In this document: positions 29,372 through 39,080 of the stretch, piece after piece
Layout of the letters: each line of letters begins with the position of its first letter
Position numbering within the stretch: the stretch's first letter is position 1
Assembly: GCF_000472665.1 (NCBI RefSeq)
Contig: NZ_AXAC01000028.1
Coordinates: 180-64,179 of the forward strand
Length of the DNA: 64,000 bases
Source of the DNA: Acetobacterium malicum subsp. dehalogenans DSM 11527
GTDB lineage: Bacteria > Bacillota > Clostridia > Eubacteriales > Eubacteriaceae
Direction: 5' to 3'
Position numbers and translations under genes: made by a program
Notes under the pieces: model-generated
What the model was told of the DNA's origin: nothing
Database searches by the model: none
Seen by the model: the letters and a program-made list of their open reading frames with translations, nothing else

Positions 29372-30772
29372 CTACATCTGACAGACTTTTTTAGGATTCA
29401 GCAGATTCTTGGGATCAAAGGTTTGTTTGATCCCGGCCATCAGGGCCAGATGTTCCGTTCCAAAATCATTGAGCAGATATTTTCGTTTGGCGTAGCCGAT
29501 GCCGTGTTCGCCGGAAACCAGTCCGCTAAACGTCAGGGCCTTAGCATACATCCGGTCCATCGCTTCTTCCAGTTTGGCTTCCCATTCCTGTTGGTCAAGT
29601 TTGTCCCGACAGACATAGATATGAAGGTTGCCATCGCCGGCATGACCAAAGCTGGGGATCCGGACATCCATTTCGGCGGCCAGCTCATGAGTAAATTCAA
29701 TAAACTCGGCGATCCGGTTTCGTGGTACCACGACGTCGCACTCATCCATTTCGGTGGTCGAGGCTTTAATCGCCTCCAGGAAGGCACCCCGGGCTGACCA
29801 GACCGATTCTTTACGCTCGGCGGTGTCGACAATATAAACATCTTTGGCACCTTCGGACAGACAGAGGTTAGCGACGACTTCGTATTCAGCTTCGACCTGT
29901 TCCTTGGAATTGCCGTCAAAGGTCAATAAGATATAGGCGTTGCTGCTGGAATCCGGGAATTTTTTACCGAGAAAATCTTCAGCAAAAAGAATCGTCTGGC
30001 GTTCCATAAATTCAATCGCGGTGGGAATCGCCTTGGATTTAATAATCTTGGGAACGATCCCGGCCGCATCACTGATATTATCAAAGGGAATTAGCAGGCT
30101 CAGGGTCATCTTTGGTAAGGGCAAAAGTTTGAGGATCGCTTTGGTGATCACACAGAGGGTTCCTTCGGAGCCGACGACCAGATCTTTTAAGCTGTAACCG
30201 GAGCTGTTCTTAACGATTTTGCCGCCCAGCTCGATGATTTCGCCGTTAGATAAGACCACTGTCAGACCGCGGACATAGTCCCGGGTCACACCGTATTTCA
30301 CGGCCCGCATACCGCCGGCATTGGTGCTGATATTACCGGCAATGGTGGCCGATTTTTCACCGGGATCGGGCGGATAAAAGAGATCATTTTCTTCGACAAA
30401 TTTGGACAGTTCCATCAACAGGACGCCGGGTTCCACGGTAACGGTCAGGTTTTCGGTGTCCAGTTCGAGGATATTGTTCATCAGTGTGGTTTCTAACATA
30501 ATCCCGCCAAACAGTGGGACACAGGCTCCCACCAGCCCGGTGCCGGAACCCCGGACGACAACGGGAATATTATGATCATAGGAATATTTCATAATTTTTG
30601 ATACTTCTTCGGTGGTGGTTACCTTAATTAGCACTTCCGGATAGGAATGGATGCTGCCCAGCTCATCATGGCTGAAATCTTCACCAATTTGGTCACCGAC
30701 AAAGATCCGTTCAGCAGGAATCAGGTCCTTTAAAAAATCAATATCCTTTGCTTCCACTTTTTTATAATTCAT
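29372..30772 (-). CDS. lctD: FAD-dependent lactate dehydrogenase, bifurcating complex
   Basis: Oxidises lactate to pyruvate and passes electrons to the LctBC flavoprotein. 466 residues of the GlcD/D-lactate dehydrogenase family: the FAD-binding region shows [12 protein letters not shown] and [16 protein letters not shown], and the C-terminal FAD-oxidase domain has [12 protein letters not shown] and [11 protein letters not shown]. The start is taken as the ATG at 30772, one base after the lctC stop; a further ten codons in frame (to 30802) overlap lctC and are less likely. In the known Acetobacterium complex, lactate oxidation by NAD is driven by simultaneous ferredoxin oxidation. Confidence 0.94.
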   Translation of the reverse strand: MNYKKVEAKDIDFLKDLIPAERIFVGDQIGEDFSHDELGSIHSYPEVLIKVTTTEEVSKIMKYSYDHNIPVVVRGSGTGLVGACVPLFGGIMLETTLMNNILELDTENLTVTVEPGVLLMELSKFVEENDLFYPPDPGEKSATIAGNISTNAGGMRAVKYGVTRDYVRGLTVVLSNGEIIELGGKIVKNSSGYSLKDLVVGSEGTLCVITKAILKLLPLPKMTLSLLIPFDNISDAAGIVPKIIKSKAIPTAIEFMERQTILFAEDFLGKKFPDSSSNAYILLTFDGNSKEQVEAEYEVVANLCLSEGAKDVYIVDTAERKESVWSARGAFLEAIKASTTEMDECDVVVPRNRIAEFIEFTHELAAEMDVRIPSFGHAGDGNLHIYVCRDKLDQQEWEAKLEEAMDRMYAKALTFSGLVSGEHGIGYAKRKYLLNDFGTEHLALMAGIKQTFDPKNLLNPKKVCQM

Positions 30773-30773
30773 C

Positions 30774-32030
30774 TTAGCCAACCATCCTTTCTGGTGTTTC
30801 AATGGCTTCAGGCATCGCCAGGGTTTTCCCGACGGCAGCGCTTTCCGGATCAGAAATCATTTTTAACAGTTCGGGGATGATTTCGTATAAATCACCGACC
30901 ATGCCGCAATGGGCAATATTAAAGATTGGTGCTTTGGGGTCATTATTGACCGCAATAATATATTCGGAATTCTGCATCCCGGCGGCAAACTGGACCGCAC
31001 CGGAAATACCCAGGGCAATGATCAGTTTCGGTTTAACGGTTCGGCCGCTGAGGCCAATCTGCAGGCGGGCATCAAACCAGCCGGCTTCGATGCCGGGTCG
31101 GGTACAGGCCACGGTAGCGCCGATTTTTTCAGCAAACTCATGGATCATCTCCAGATCTTTTTCGCATTTTACGCCCCGGCCAACCGCTATAATGGTTTCG
31201 GCTTCCGAAAGATCAAGGCCTTTTTCTTTTTTAATGACTTCCAGCACTTCAATGGCTGAAATCAGTTTCTCTTTGCCGATTTCCATAATTTCCACACTGC
31301 CCCAGGGTTCTTTAACCAGTTCCGGAGCGGAAAATACTTTATAACGGACGGTACAGAACTGTGGTCGGGTGTTTTCAGTCACAATCTGGGCCATAATATT
31401 CCCGCCAAAGGCTGGTCGAATCTGAACCAGATCGGTATTGTCTTTCATTTCCAGAATGGTACAGTCGGCGGTGAGACCGGTGCGGTAACGGGCAGCGACG
31501 CGTGGCGCCAGGGAACGACCGACGTTGGTGGCACCAACTAAAATTGAAGATGGCTTTACTTTTTCGATAAAATCTTCCAGGACGTTAGCATAGGGTTCGA
31601 TCACAAAATGTTTGAGTTCCGGCTGATCGTAGACAAATACCTTATCGACCCCGTAGCTAAGCAATTCGCTGGCTTCGGCGGTGATATTGGTCCCCATAAA
31701 CAGGGCGTAAACCGGATGACCGATCACTGCGGCCAGTTCCCGGGCCTTACCGATCAGTTCAAAGGTGACCGGATGAATCTTGCCTTCAATGTGATCGACA
31801 TAGACGGTAATGCCTTTGTACAGGCTTTTGTCGATGGCGATCTTTTCATCTTCTTCCAGTACCAGCACGCCGGCTGGTCCGTTTTTCAAACACATCTTGC
31901 ACATTTTACAGGCGGCGGTGACTTCCAGTCGAGCGTTTACATAAGAAAAGGCATCGAAGGGGCAAATTTCTGCCAGTGCCTCAAAGGTTTTTTGATCAAC
32001 GTTTTCCTTGATTATTTTAATTCCTGCCAT
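30774..32030 (-). CDS. lctC: Electron-transfer flavoprotein alpha subunit with N-terminal iron-sulfur domain
   Basis: EtfA of the lactate dehydrogenase complex, 418 residues. An extra N-terminal ferredoxin-like domain carries Cys23, Cys41, Cys44 and Cys47, enough for one [4Fe-4S] cluster, which is a mark of the acetogen LctC/CarE-type subunits. The body has [20 protein letters not shown] and the C-terminal FAD-binding segment with [16 protein letters not shown] and [11 protein letters not shown]. Start ATG follows GAAGGA. 13 bases after lctB and 1 base before lctD, so one operon. Confidence 0.95.
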   Translation of the reverse strand: MAGIKIIKENVDQKTFEALAEICPFDAFSYVNARLEVTAACKMCKMCLKNGPAGVLVLEEDEKIAIDKSLYKGITVYVDHIEGKIHPVTFELIGKARELAAVIGHPVYALFMGTNITAEASELLSYGVDKVFVYDQPELKHFVIEPYANVLEDFIEKVKPSSILVGATNVGRSLAPRVAARYRTGLTADCTILEMKDNTDLVQIRPAFGGNIMAQIVTENTRPQFCTVRYKVFSAPELVKEPWGSVEIMEIGKEKLISAIEVLEVIKKEKGLDLSEAETIIAVGRGVKCEKDLEMIHEFAEKIGATVACTRPGIEAGWFDARLQIGLSGRTVKPKLIIALGISGAVQFAAGMQNSEYIIAVNNDPKAPIFNIAHCGMVGDLYEIIPELLKMISDPESAAVGKTLAMPEAIETPERMVG

Positions 32031-32043
32031 GATTTTTTCCTTC

Positions 32044-32838
32044 CTAGCCTAAATATTTTTTTTCAGTTAAAATTCCCATCAGGGCCTGTGCCAGAGCTGG
32101 TCCATCGCCCTCAAAGCTGGTTTTTTCGACGTTGCTTTCCGGCGGGAAGATTCGTTCCACCTGGGTTGGCGAGCCGCTGAGGCCATATTTTTTTTCATCG
32201 GTGTCGTACATATCTTTCAGGGTCAAAACTTTAATTTCGGGATTTTCGGAAATTTCCAGTTTTCGTTTATAGGAAGGTAAGCGCGGGGTGTAAATGTCCT
32301 TATCGACAGTGATCAGGCAAGGGTATGGCACCCGTTGGATTTCCAGCGACTCTTCCATGTTCATTTGCAAGGTCAGACCCTTTTCATCAGCCATCAGAAT
32401 TTTGATGACGTTGGTAACGTGGGGAATTCCCAAAAATTCAGCCATTTCCGGACCAACCTGGGCGGTATCGCCATCGGTGGTCTGCTTGCCACAGATGATC
32501 AGATCAAAATGACCTAGTCTTTTAGCCCCCTGGGCCAGCGTATAACTGGTGGCGACCACATCAGCCCCGCCAAATTTTCGGTCAGATAATAAACAGCCCT
32601 CGTCAGCGCCCATATAGAAAGATTCGAACAGCACTTCTTTACTTTGCATCGGACCCATCGACAAGGTGGTAATGGTGCCGCCTAATTGTTCTTTTAAACG
32701 AAATGCGGTTTCCAGACCAAATAAATCATAGGGATTCAATTTTGATTCAACCCCATCCCGAATCAGGACACCTGTTTCCGGATCCACTTCCACGTTGGAC
32801 GTTCCCGGAACCTGTTTGATACATACCAGTATTTTCAT
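32044..32838 (-). CDS. lctB: Electron-transfer flavoprotein beta subunit
   Basis: EtfB, 264 residues, the subunit that holds the bifurcating FAD and the NAD site in this class of Etf. It begins [19 protein letters not shown] and includes [36 protein letters not shown] and the terminal segments of the family. ATG follows GGAGGGTAAG. First gene of the lctBCDEF operon; the leader from the predicted promoter (33138-33166) is about 290 bases. Confidence 0.95.
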   Translation of the reverse strand: MKILVCIKQVPGTSNVEVDPETGVLIRDGVESKLNPYDLFGLETAFRLKEQLGGTITTLSMGPMQSKEVLFESFYMGADEGCLLSDRKFGGADVVATSYTLAQGAKRLGHFDLIICGKQTTDGDTAQVGPEMAEFLGIPHVTNVIKILMADEKGLTLQMNMEESLEIQRVPYPCLITVDKDIYTPRLPSYKRKLEISENPEIKVLTLKDMYDTDEKKYGLSGSPTQVERIFPPESNVEKTSFEGDGPALAQALMGILTEKKYLG

Positions 32839-33076
32839 ACTTACCCTCCATAAAATAAATTAAATTGACATTTCGAGTTACCATGAGCGTTATGCTCCGT
32901 TTCACAAATGCCGAACGATGCAAATCATTTGGTTAAGACCTGAGCGAAATTTCTTTTGCTGTCCATTTCAGCAACAGACAGCAAGGAAAATGTTCTTTCA
33001 TCATAAATTCCGCTGTCGACTGAGCTGGTCAATCGACGAAAACTGTTAAACCCTCTTAAACCCATTCATAAACCAC

Positions 33077-33105
33077 TTGACAAATTTCTGATAAAATTCT
33101 ACTAT
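33077..33105 (+). promoter_or_regulatory. Plus-strand promoter facing the lct promoter
   Basis: TTGACA (33077-33082), 17-base spacer, TACTAT (33100-33105). It would start near 33112, just before the lct operator, and run against the minus-strand lct promoter. It could be a distal promoter for the regulator gene. Confidence 0.5.
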
Positions 33106-33112
33106 TGGTCTG

Positions 33113-33125
33113 GTGGTCAGACCAC
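33113..33125. promoter_or_regulatory. FadR/LldR-type operator
   Basis: Perfect palindrome GTGGTCAGACCAC, containing TGGTCAGACCA, which fits the TNGTNNNACNA consensus of FadR-subfamily GntR regulators and closely resembles LldR lactate operators. It lies at about +7 to +19 of the lct transcript, where bound repressor would block elongation or initiation. Confidence 0.8.
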
Positions 33126-33137
33126 TAACCTGTTGCC

Positions 33138-33166
33138 ATTATATGTGTTTCGTAAATATTTGTCAA
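33138..33166 (-). promoter_or_regulatory. Promoter of lctBCDEF
   Basis: Minus-strand consensus TTGACA (33161-33166), 17-base spacer, TATAAT (33138-33143). Such a strong core promoter implies control mainly by repression at the adjacent operator. Confidence 0.85.
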
Positions 33167-33217
33167 GTGGTAAAATAACGTTTTCAGAAATTATTTATTT
33201 CCTGATATTTTATCTTT

Positions 33218-33246
33218 TTGAATTTTAAAAGCGGCTGTGGTACAAT
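33218..33246 (+). promoter_or_regulatory. Proximal promoter of the lct regulator gene
   Basis: TTGAAT (33218-33223), 17-base spacer, TACAAT (33241-33246), giving a start near 33253 and a leader of about 45 bases. Confidence 0.6.
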
Positions 33247-33298
33247 GATTTATTATGACTTTTATAAAAAATTGAATGAAATGAAGTGAAGTGTTTAG

Positions 33299-34009
33299 AT
33301 GTTTAAAGAAATTACGCACACAAAAATATATTTGCTGATCCTCGAGCAGATTAAAGAAAATATTATCAAGGGAAATTTAAAAAGCGGCGACCGGCTGCCC
33401 TCGGAACGGCAATGGGCGGAACAGCTGGGGGTTTCCCGAGCGACGATCCGGGAGGCGATCCGGGCCCTGGAGATGATTGGCCTGGTGGTCTGTCAGCAGG
33501 GCGAAGGTAATTTTATTGCTGAAAATTTTGAAAATACCCTGACCCAGCCGCTGACAATTATGTTCTGGCTCAGCAATGGGCAGCTCAGTGAGGTTCAGGA
33601 ACTGCGGCGGGCGCTGGAAACTGAAGCCGCTAAACTGGCGGCCAAAAAAATGACGCCGGAACGGTTTGCCAGTCTGGAAAAAATCTGTGATGCCATTGAA
33701 ACTGAAACTGACGAGTCAGTCCGGGCCGAACTGGACAAGCGCTTCCACTATGAAATTGCCATGGCCTCGGAAAACAAGATGATCCATAACGTCCTGCTAT
33801 CGTCGGCAACCCTGATTGAAGCGCTGATCAAGGATATCCGGATTGCTATTCTCGATGATACTCAACGGGGACCGGTGATTGACAAACAGCACCGCAAGAT
33901 CTTAAACGCCCTGAAAGCAAAAGAGCCCCTCAACGCCGCCTTTGCCATGTCCCAGCATATGGATCTGATTGACGGATTTGTGGCCGGGCTGGAAATTGAT
34001 GAACACTAA
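33299..34009 (+). CDS. lctA: FadR-subfamily GntR regulator of lactate utilisation
   Basis: Transcription factor of 236 residues. N-terminal winged helix with SGDRLPSERQWAEQLGVSRA and TIREAIRALEMIGLV; C-terminal all-helical FCD domain with the metal/ligand residues expected in ELRRALETEAAKLA, DKRFHYEIAMASENKMI and HRKILNALKAKE. It lies opposite the lctBCDEF operon with a LldR-like palindrome between them, so lactate-responsive repression is the natural reading. The symbol follows the Acetobacterium woodii locus; the ribosome binding site is weak. The next gene overlaps its 3' end by 11 bases. Confidence 0.85.
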   Translation: MFKEITHTKIYLLILEQIKENIIKGNLKSGDRLPSERQWAEQLGVSRATIREAIRALEMIGLVVCQQGEGNFIAENFENTLTQPLTIMFWLSNGQLSEVQELRRALETEAAKLAAKKMTPERFASLEKICDAIETETDESVRAELDKRFHYEIAMASENKMIHNVLLSSATLIEALIKDIRIAILDDTQRGPVIDKQHRKILNALKAKEPLNAAFAMSQHMDLIDGFVAGLEIDEH

Positions 34010-34382
34010 AAAAATTTTTTATCTAATATTGGGATGTATCAGTCTGGCACTTGGCACAATTGGCACCTTTTTGCCAATGCTGCCCTGCGCGCCCTTTTTA
34101 CTGCTAGCAACCTTTTGCTTTACTAAGAGTTCTGACCGCCTTCATACCTGGTTCATTCAAACAAAGCTGTATCAGAGTAATCTGGAATCCCTGGTTAAAG
34201 GCCGAGGAATGACCAAAAAGGCCAAATTACGAATCATCTCAATTGTGACCATTACGATGCTGTTAGGTTTTATTATGATGCGGGCAACGACAATTGGGCG
34301 AGTGGTTTTAAGCATTATCTGGATCTGCCATCTGCTTTACTTTGTGTTTGGTGTCAAAACCCTTGCCGCAAACGATCTTTAG
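33999..34382 (+). CDS. YbaN/DUF454-family inner-membrane protein
   Basis: Small membrane protein of 127 residues. The N-terminal hydrophobic hairpin contains GTIGTFLPMLPCAPFLLLA and FCFTKSSDRLHTWF, the signature of the YbaN/DUF454 family, and a second hydrophobic pair lies at the C-terminus. The ATG at 33999 overlaps the last codons of the regulator gene in another frame, indicating translational coupling. Function is unknown; its link to lactate regulation may be incidental. Confidence 0.8.
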   Translation: MNTKKIFYLILGCISLALGTIGTFLPMLPCAPFLLLATFCFTKSSDRLHTWFIQTKLYQSNLESLVKGRGMTKKAKLRIISIVTITMLLGFIMMRATTIGRVVLSIIWICHLLYFVFGVKTLAANDL

Positions 34383-34387
34383 ACGAT

Positions 34388-34436
34388 AAAAAAAGCCAGC
34401 CACTGTGATTTAATTCACAAGCGGCTGACTTTTTTA
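34388..34436. terminator. Bidirectional terminator between YbaN-like gene and phosphohexomutase
   Basis: AAAGCCAGCC...TGTGA paired with TCACA...GGCTGACTTTTTT, one-sided bulges, A-run and T-run on the two flanks. It can end both convergent transcripts. Confidence 0.8.
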
Positions 34437-34483
34437 TTTACCCAATAATTTATTTCATCTTTTCAGAAAAAATTATAAACGAT

Positions 34484-35968
34484 TTATTCAAGGCCCTGAT
34501 ATTGAGTCAGAAATTGCTTTAATACAGTCTCGATGATTACGCCACCCCCCACTGTATCAGATTCGATATTCAGTGGCATAATCGGGTCATGGAGAGACAT
34601 CCGCAACAGGCACCAGCCGTTTCCGGCGGTGGCATCACAGCTCACCCTGACGCCTTCATAGTTGGGACGTACGACAGTCCAGCCCGGTTGACTGGCGGCG
34701 AATTGTTCAAATTCAGCCAAAACCTTTTCACCGTACGACTTAAAGTCCTCAGCGGCAATCTTTAACCGGATTTCTTTGGCTTCGACCGGTTCCTTGAGTC
34801 CTTCAAGAAACGAACTGATCGGCTTGCCGGCCTTATGCAGTTCAGCGAATTTGATCAGCGCCATAGTCACCAGATAAGCGCCATCATCCAGAAAATAGTT
34901 AGCTTTAATGGCCCCGTGGCCGCTGGTTTCCATGGCCAGGTGGGTTTCGATACCCGCGTTATTTAAACGGATGGCCTCATTAATGACGTTTTTATAGCCC
35001 CGTTTAAAGCGATGATGTTTCCCGCCCCGGCTCTCAATATACTCGGTTAACCCGGTGGACGTAATCGAATCAGTGACAATCGTCGAGCCGGGATACTCGA
35101 CCAGCAGCATGCTGGCAATAAAGGCGATAAAGCCATTACGATTGATGGCGTTACCTTTTTCGTCGATAATCGCGGCCCGATCCACATCGGTATCAAAGAT
35201 GATCCCCAGATCAGCCTGGTTATCCCGCACCGCTTTAGTGACATGTTCAATGGCCACTGCATCTTCCGGATTTGGCACGTGGTTGGGAAAATTGCCGTCG
35301 GGGTCCAGATATTGACTCCCGGTTGTTTCAGCTCCTAACGGCCTCAACACCTGGTCTACAAAAAAGCCCCCGGCTCCGTTACCGGCATCTACCACAATTT
35401 TTGCGCCAGCCAGCGGCTGATCAGTGCCAGTTTTAGAGCGAATAATATTTAAAATGTTCTGGGAATAGCTGGGCAAAAAATCATAGTCCAGGGCCTGCCC
35501 TCCGGGGGTAAAGCCGGTTTCAATGGTCTCGGCCATTTCCAGAATCGCGCTGATATCCTCTTTATTAAGACCGCCGTCTTTAGTAAAAAATTTCAGCCCA
35601 TTACGGTTAAAAGGTAAATGACTAGCGGTTACCATCACCGCCCCATCTGCTTGCAGCACCGGATCGATGGTGGTCATAAACATCGCCGGGGTGGTACTGA
35701 TGCCGCATTGATAGACCTGGTTGCCTTTACTGACCAGACCCAAAGCCACCGCCTGCGCCAGATGGGGTCCGGACAGCCGGCTGTCTTGGCCGATGGCAAA
35801 GGTCAGCGGCGTCTTCTCCAGCTTTTCCTCCAACCACGTGGCAAAAGCAAAGGCAATTTTCATGGCCATATCCTGGGTGAAATTGACATCTTCACCGGGA
35901 ATCCCCGCCAGGGCAACTCCCCGGACGTCGGAACCATTTTGTAATTTTCTGATATCTTTAATTTCCAT
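34484..35968 (-). CDS. Phosphoglucomutase/phosphomannomutase family protein
   Basis: Alpha-D-phosphohexomutase of 494 residues. Phosphoserine loop VTASHLPFNRNGLKFF (usual TASHNP replaced by TASHLP), metal-binding loop DTDVDRAAI, sugar-binding ETSGHGAIK and phosphate-binding region PNYEGVRVSC. Domain order is normal. ATG follows CAGGAGATT. Substrate (glucose, mannose or glucosamine phosphate) is not settled by these motifs. Transcribed in the same direction as the arginine genes upstream, but 173 bases away. Confidence 0.88.
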   Translation of the reverse strand: MEIKDIRKLQNGSDVRGVALAGIPGEDVNFTQDMAMKIAFAFATWLEEKLEKTPLTFAIGQDSRLSGPHLAQAVALGLVSKGNQVYQCGISTTPAMFMTTIDPVLQADGAVMVTASHLPFNRNGLKFFTKDGGLNKEDISAILEMAETIETGFTPGGQALDYDFLPSYSQNILNIIRSKTGTDQPLAGAKIVVDAGNGAGGFFVDQVLRPLGAETTGSQYLDPDGNFPNHVPNPEDAVAIEHVTKAVRDNQADLGIIFDTDVDRAAIIDEKGNAINRNGFIAFIASMLLVEYPGSTIVTDSITSTGLTEYIESRGGKHHRFKRGYKNVINEAIRLNNAGIETHLAMETSGHGAIKANYFLDDGAYLVTMALIKFAELHKAGKPISSFLEGLKEPVEAKEIRLKIAAEDFKSYGEKVLAEFEQFAASQPGWTVVRPNYEGVRVSCDATAGNGWCLLRMSLHDPIMPLNIESDTVGGGVIIETVLKQFLTQYQGLE

Positions 35969-36065
35969 TTATTGTTAATCTCCTGGTAATGAATCACGTA
36001 CTAAGATCCGGGCCATTTAGGCTATTCTGTTCTGGTTGAGCGAAACCTCGAGTACTAGGCGGATT

Positions 36066-36117
36066 AATTTATTCAAGGCCGCCGCGTATCAATAATACAC
36101 AAGGATTTGAATAAATT
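36066..36117. repeat. Inverted repeat between argF and phosphohexomutase gene
   Basis: AATTTATTCAA at 36066-36076 and its complement TTGAATAAATT at 36107-36117, separated by 30 bases. No T-run follows, so it is not an obvious terminator; it may be an operator or a remnant. Confidence 0.4.
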
Positions 36118-36141
36118 GATCCAACGACGTAATCGGGCATT

Positions 36142-37125
36142 TTAGCCAACCAGAGATGAGCACATTACGGCTTTGATGGTATGCATCCGATTCTCGGCCT
36201 CATCAAAGACCTTGGAATGTTTGCTACGGAAAACCTCGTCGGTAACTTCCATTTCGTCCAGCCCAAATTTCGCCTTGACTTCCCGGGCTACCGATGTTTC
36301 CTGATCATGGAAGGCTGGTAAACAATGAAGGAAGATCACCGCATCATTGCCGGTGGCCTTAATCATTTCCATATTAACCTGGTATGGCGACAACAGCTTG
36401 ATCCGCTCGGCCATCTGATCTTCTTCGCCCATCGATACCCAGACATCGGTATAGATGGCATCGGCGCCTTTAACCCCGGCTTTGATGTCAGCGGTCAGAG
36501 TAATGGTTCCCCCAGTTGTTTCACAGAGGGCTTTCATTTCGGCCACCAGGGCCTCTTCCGGGAACAGTGATTCCGGGGCTACCGCCACAAAATGCATCCC
36601 CAGTTTGGCACAGCCAATCATCAGGGCATTGCCCATATTGTTACGGGCATCCCCCACATAAACCAGTCGTTTACCTTTAACTGCGCCGAAATTTTCCTGA
36701 ATCGTCAGCATGTCGGCCAATACCTGGGTGGGGTGGTCTAAATCAGTTAAGCCATTCCAGACCGGTACCCCGGAATAATCTGCCAGCATCTGAACGGTTG
36801 TTTGTTCAAAGCCGCGAAACTCAATGCCGTCATAAAAACGCCCCAGAACGATGGCGGTATCCTCAATCGATTCTTTTTTGCCCATCTGACTGTTGGTTAA
36901 AAAGGTGACGTTGGCCCCTTCATCAAAAGCGGCTACTTCAAAGGCACAGCGGGTTCGGGTTGATGATTTTTCAAAAATCAGCACAATGTTCTTGCCTTTG
37001 AGCAGATCGCCCACCACCCCTGATTTTTTCTTGGCTTTCAGTTCGGCTGCGTAGTCGATCAGATACTGTATTTCCTCTGGGGTAAAATCCTTTAGTGTCA
37101 ATAAATGACGTCCTTTTAAATTCAT
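36142..37125 (-). CDS. argF: Ornithine carbamoyltransferase
   Basis: 327 residues, trimeric cytosolic enzyme. Carbamoyl-phosphate loop [23 protein letters not shown], ornithine-binding HCLPAFHDQ are all intact. It lies 116 bases downstream of arginine deiminase on the same strand, so it probably works in the catabolic direction (citrulline to ornithine plus carbamoyl phosphate), i.e. as arcB; the symbol is kept neutral because the sequence does not separate catabolic from anabolic forms. ATG follows GGAGGAAG. No carbamate kinase or arginine-ornithine antiporter gene is in the window. Confidence 0.93.
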   Translation of the reverse strand: MNLKGRHLLTLKDFTPEEIQYLIDYAAELKAKKKSGVVGDLLKGKNIVLIFEKSSTRTRCAFEVAAFDEGANVTFLTNSQMGKKESIEDTAIVLGRFYDGIEFRGFEQTTVQMLADYSGVPVWNGLTDLDHPTQVLADMLTIQENFGAVKGKRLVYVGDARNNMGNALMIGCAKLGMHFVAVAPESLFPEEALVAEMKALCETTGGTITLTADIKAGVKGADAIYTDVWVSMGEEDQMAERIKLLSPYQVNMEMIKATGNDAVIFLHCLPAFHDQETSVAREVKAKFGLDEMEVTDEVFRSKHSKVFDEAENRMHTIKAVMCSSLVG

Positions 37126-37241
37126 AATGCTTCCTCCGTTTATTGCTTCTATAAGCTTATTTTAACTGATTATCCTAACCTTTCACAAGGCAAATATTCT
37201 TTGATTATAATCATCTGCTGTGATTACCGAAATGATCCAAT

Positions 37242-38474
37242 CTAAAATCCGTCCCGATACAGAGGCATGGTCATGCAACGGGGGCCACCCCGACCCCGAA
37301 CCAGTTCGGATGCTTCGATGCCGATGACTTCGATGCCGTTTTGACTAAGCACCTCATTGGACTTCTCATTTCGGGCATAGGCGACGATAACCCCCGGGGC
37401 AATCGCCAGGGTGTTGGTGCTGTCGTTCCATTGTTCCCGGGCCGCGGCAACCGGGTTACCACCACCACTTTCAATCAGGTTAATGGCCGGCAAACCGAGA
37501 ACTGATTTCAGGGCTTCTTTAAGACTGTCCTTACGTTCATAATGTAGATAGTCTTTTTTTCCAGGAGTCATTATCACGGTTTCCACTTGTTCCAGAATCC
37601 CCGGGTAGACAATAAATTTATCCACATCGACCATTGTAAAGACGGTATCCAGATGCATAAAGGCCCGGTTGCTGGGTATTTTTACCGCCAGTACCTTTTC
37701 GATGCCCAACTCGGCATTAAAGAGGTTTTTAGCCAGTTCCTCAACCCCCTGAACCTCGGTCCGTTCGCTGCAGCCCACGGCCACCACGGTGGGGCTTAAA
37801 ATCAGGATATCGCCGCCTTCAACTGAAAAGAAGTTGGTATCCTGGTAAAAGGTTTTATTGCTGCAACTGGCAAACAACGGATGATGTTCATAAATCGCGG
37901 ACATATAACGACTTTCCCGTTTTCTGGTGCGGGTAGCCATGGCGGAAATACACATCCCGTCATGAATGGTTACCGCTGGATCTCGCATAAAGTATAAATT
38001 CGGCAACGGGTTTAAATAAAAAGCATAGGGTTCCGGGCCTTTTAAATAATCGGTCAGGACCAGATGTCGTTCCATATGACCTAACTCTTTTTGCAACACC
38101 CCTGCAATCAAGGCCTCACCCAGAGCATTGCTGTCCAACGACATCAAATACTCATTTAGGAAGCCATCGATGTAGTTGCCCGATGAGGGATTCTTGTCGA
38201 TGACTTCAGCAATAATGCTCTCCCGGACGGCCGTATTTTTTAAAATGTCTTTTAATAAATCCTCCACGTACAGCACCTCGGCCCCCCGTTTTCTGAGGAT
38301 CGCAGCAAAGGCATCGTGCTCCTCCTGCATCCGAGCCAGCCAGGGAATATCCTCAAACAATAATTCCTTAAGCGAATCCGGAACAATCCGCTCCAGTTCT
38401 TTGCCTGGCCGGTGGACCAGGACCTTTTTCAAGGTTCCAATTTCAGATTCTATTTTTAAGTTCTTATCATTCAT
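37242..38474 (-). CDS. arcA: Arginine deiminase
   Basis: 410 residues, converts arginine to citrulline and ammonia. Catalytic cysteine lies near the end in GGPRCMTMPL; the other guanidinium-binding motifs FMRDPAVTI, MHLDTVFTMVD and ESGGGNPVAAAREQWNDSTN are present. ATG follows GGAGAT. A TATAAT-like -10 element lies upstream. First gene of a probable arcA-argF pair that would give ATP from arginine if carbamate kinase is encoded elsewhere. Confidence 0.94.
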   Translation of the reverse strand: MNDKNLKIESEIGTLKKVLVHRPGKELERIVPDSLKELLFEDIPWLARMQEEHDAFAAILRKRGAEVLYVEDLLKDILKNTAVRESIIAEVIDKNPSSGNYIDGFLNEYLMSLDSNALGEALIAGVLQKELGHMERHLVLTDYLKGPEPYAFYLNPLPNLYFMRDPAVTIHDGMCISAMATRTRKRESRYMSAIYEHHPLFASCSNKTFYQDTNFFSVEGGDILILSPTVVAVGCSERTEVQGVEELAKNLFNAELGIEKVLAVKIPSNRAFMHLDTVFTMVDVDKFIVYPGILEQVETVIMTPGKKDYLHYERKDSLKEALKSVLGLPAINLIESGGGNPVAAAREQWNDSTNTLAIAPGVIVAYARNEKSNEVLSQNGIEVIGIEASELVRGRGGPRCMTMPLYRDGF

Positions 38475-38562
38475 ATTTTATCTCCAATTTTGTAATACCC
38501 GGTTATTATACCATCGGTTTAATAAAAATCCTACTATAATTAAGATAACAATTTAAGGCAAC

Positions 38563-38588
38563 AAAAAAAGAAGAACCCGAGTTCTTCT
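38563..38588 (-). terminator. Terminator after veg
   Basis: AGAAGAAC/GTTCTTCT with a four-base loop, followed by seven T residues in the minus direction. Confidence 0.85.
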
Positions 38589-38615
38589 CCTAATGTGGAA
38601 CTTTTTATCTTGTCG

Positions 38616-38888
38616 TTATGAAACTAACAGTGCACCATCAGCTTCATTCTCATCTAGTAATACAATTTTTACGCTTTGAGTTAAGAGATCGGAATAACTA
38701 AAAGACAATTTCTGTTCTTTTCTTTGATCCTCTTGAACTCGTACAGTAAAAATACTGGGATAAGTGCTTTCAATTACCCCTTCTTTTTGGTAGAGTTTTT
38801 TCTTGCTTTTATGTGCTTCAAGTTTGACTCGTCTGCCCAAATAATTTTCCACCTCGCGTCTAATGTCCATAATGGTTGCTTTTGGCAT
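38616..38888 (-). CDS. veg: Veg family protein
   Basis: Small protein of 90 residues, MPKATIMDIRREVENYLGRR at the start, then KSKKKLYQKEGVIESTYPSI, the pattern of Bacillus Veg. In Bacillus it affects biofilm matrix gene expression; its biochemical role is open. The ATG at 38888 follows AGAGGTGA; the open frame has three more codons upstream from a GTG overlapping that site. Like Bacillus veg it is driven by a near-perfect promoter (38957-38985) and is monocistronic, ending in a hairpin. Confidence 0.9.
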   Translation of the reverse strand: MPKATIMDIRREVENYLGRRVKLEAHKSKKKLYQKEGVIESTYPSIFTVRVQEDQRKEQKLSFSYSDLLTQSVKIVLLDENEADGALLVS

Positions 38889-38956
38889 GAACTTCACCTC
38901 TCTGTGGTTTTCTCTAGGTTAGTATAACACAGATTTGCGGAAAAGTAAAATTTTTT

Positions 38957-38985
38957 ATTATAACAAGACCTGCTTTTTTTGTCAA
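38957..38985 (-). promoter_or_regulatory. Consensus promoter of veg
   Basis: Minus-strand TTGACA (38980-38985), 17-base spacer, TATAAT (38957-38962). Perfect match to the sigma-A consensus, as for the veg promoter of Bacillus. Confidence 0.9.
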
Positions 38986-39080
38986 TATGTAATTTTGATT
39001 TTCGTTTACATCTTGTTTAACGTTTACATTTCTTAAGTATTTATCTTTTTGATTCCTTTAGTCTTGTTTGCCATCGCTAA

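Larger units (their letters stand above)
32839..33298. promoter_or_regulatory. lct regulatory region between lctB and the FadR-type regulator
   Basis: 460 bases without a gene. It contains a minus-strand promoter for lctB, two plus-strand promoter-like pairs, a palindromic operator and, in the lctB leader, an inverted repeat TTGCTGTC/GACAGCAA at 32956-32984. Individual sites are listed separately. Confidence 0.7.

Noticed and set aside
31608-32180. 190-codon plus-strand ORF across the lctC-lctB boundary
   Set aside because: It spans two well-supported genes on the other strand and their intergenic ribosome binding site; no start signal of its own.
34061-34074. TGGCAC followed by TTGCC, resembling a sigma54 promoter
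   Set aside because: The spacing is one base short of the GG-GC rule and it lies inside the coding sequence of the YbaN-like membrane protein.
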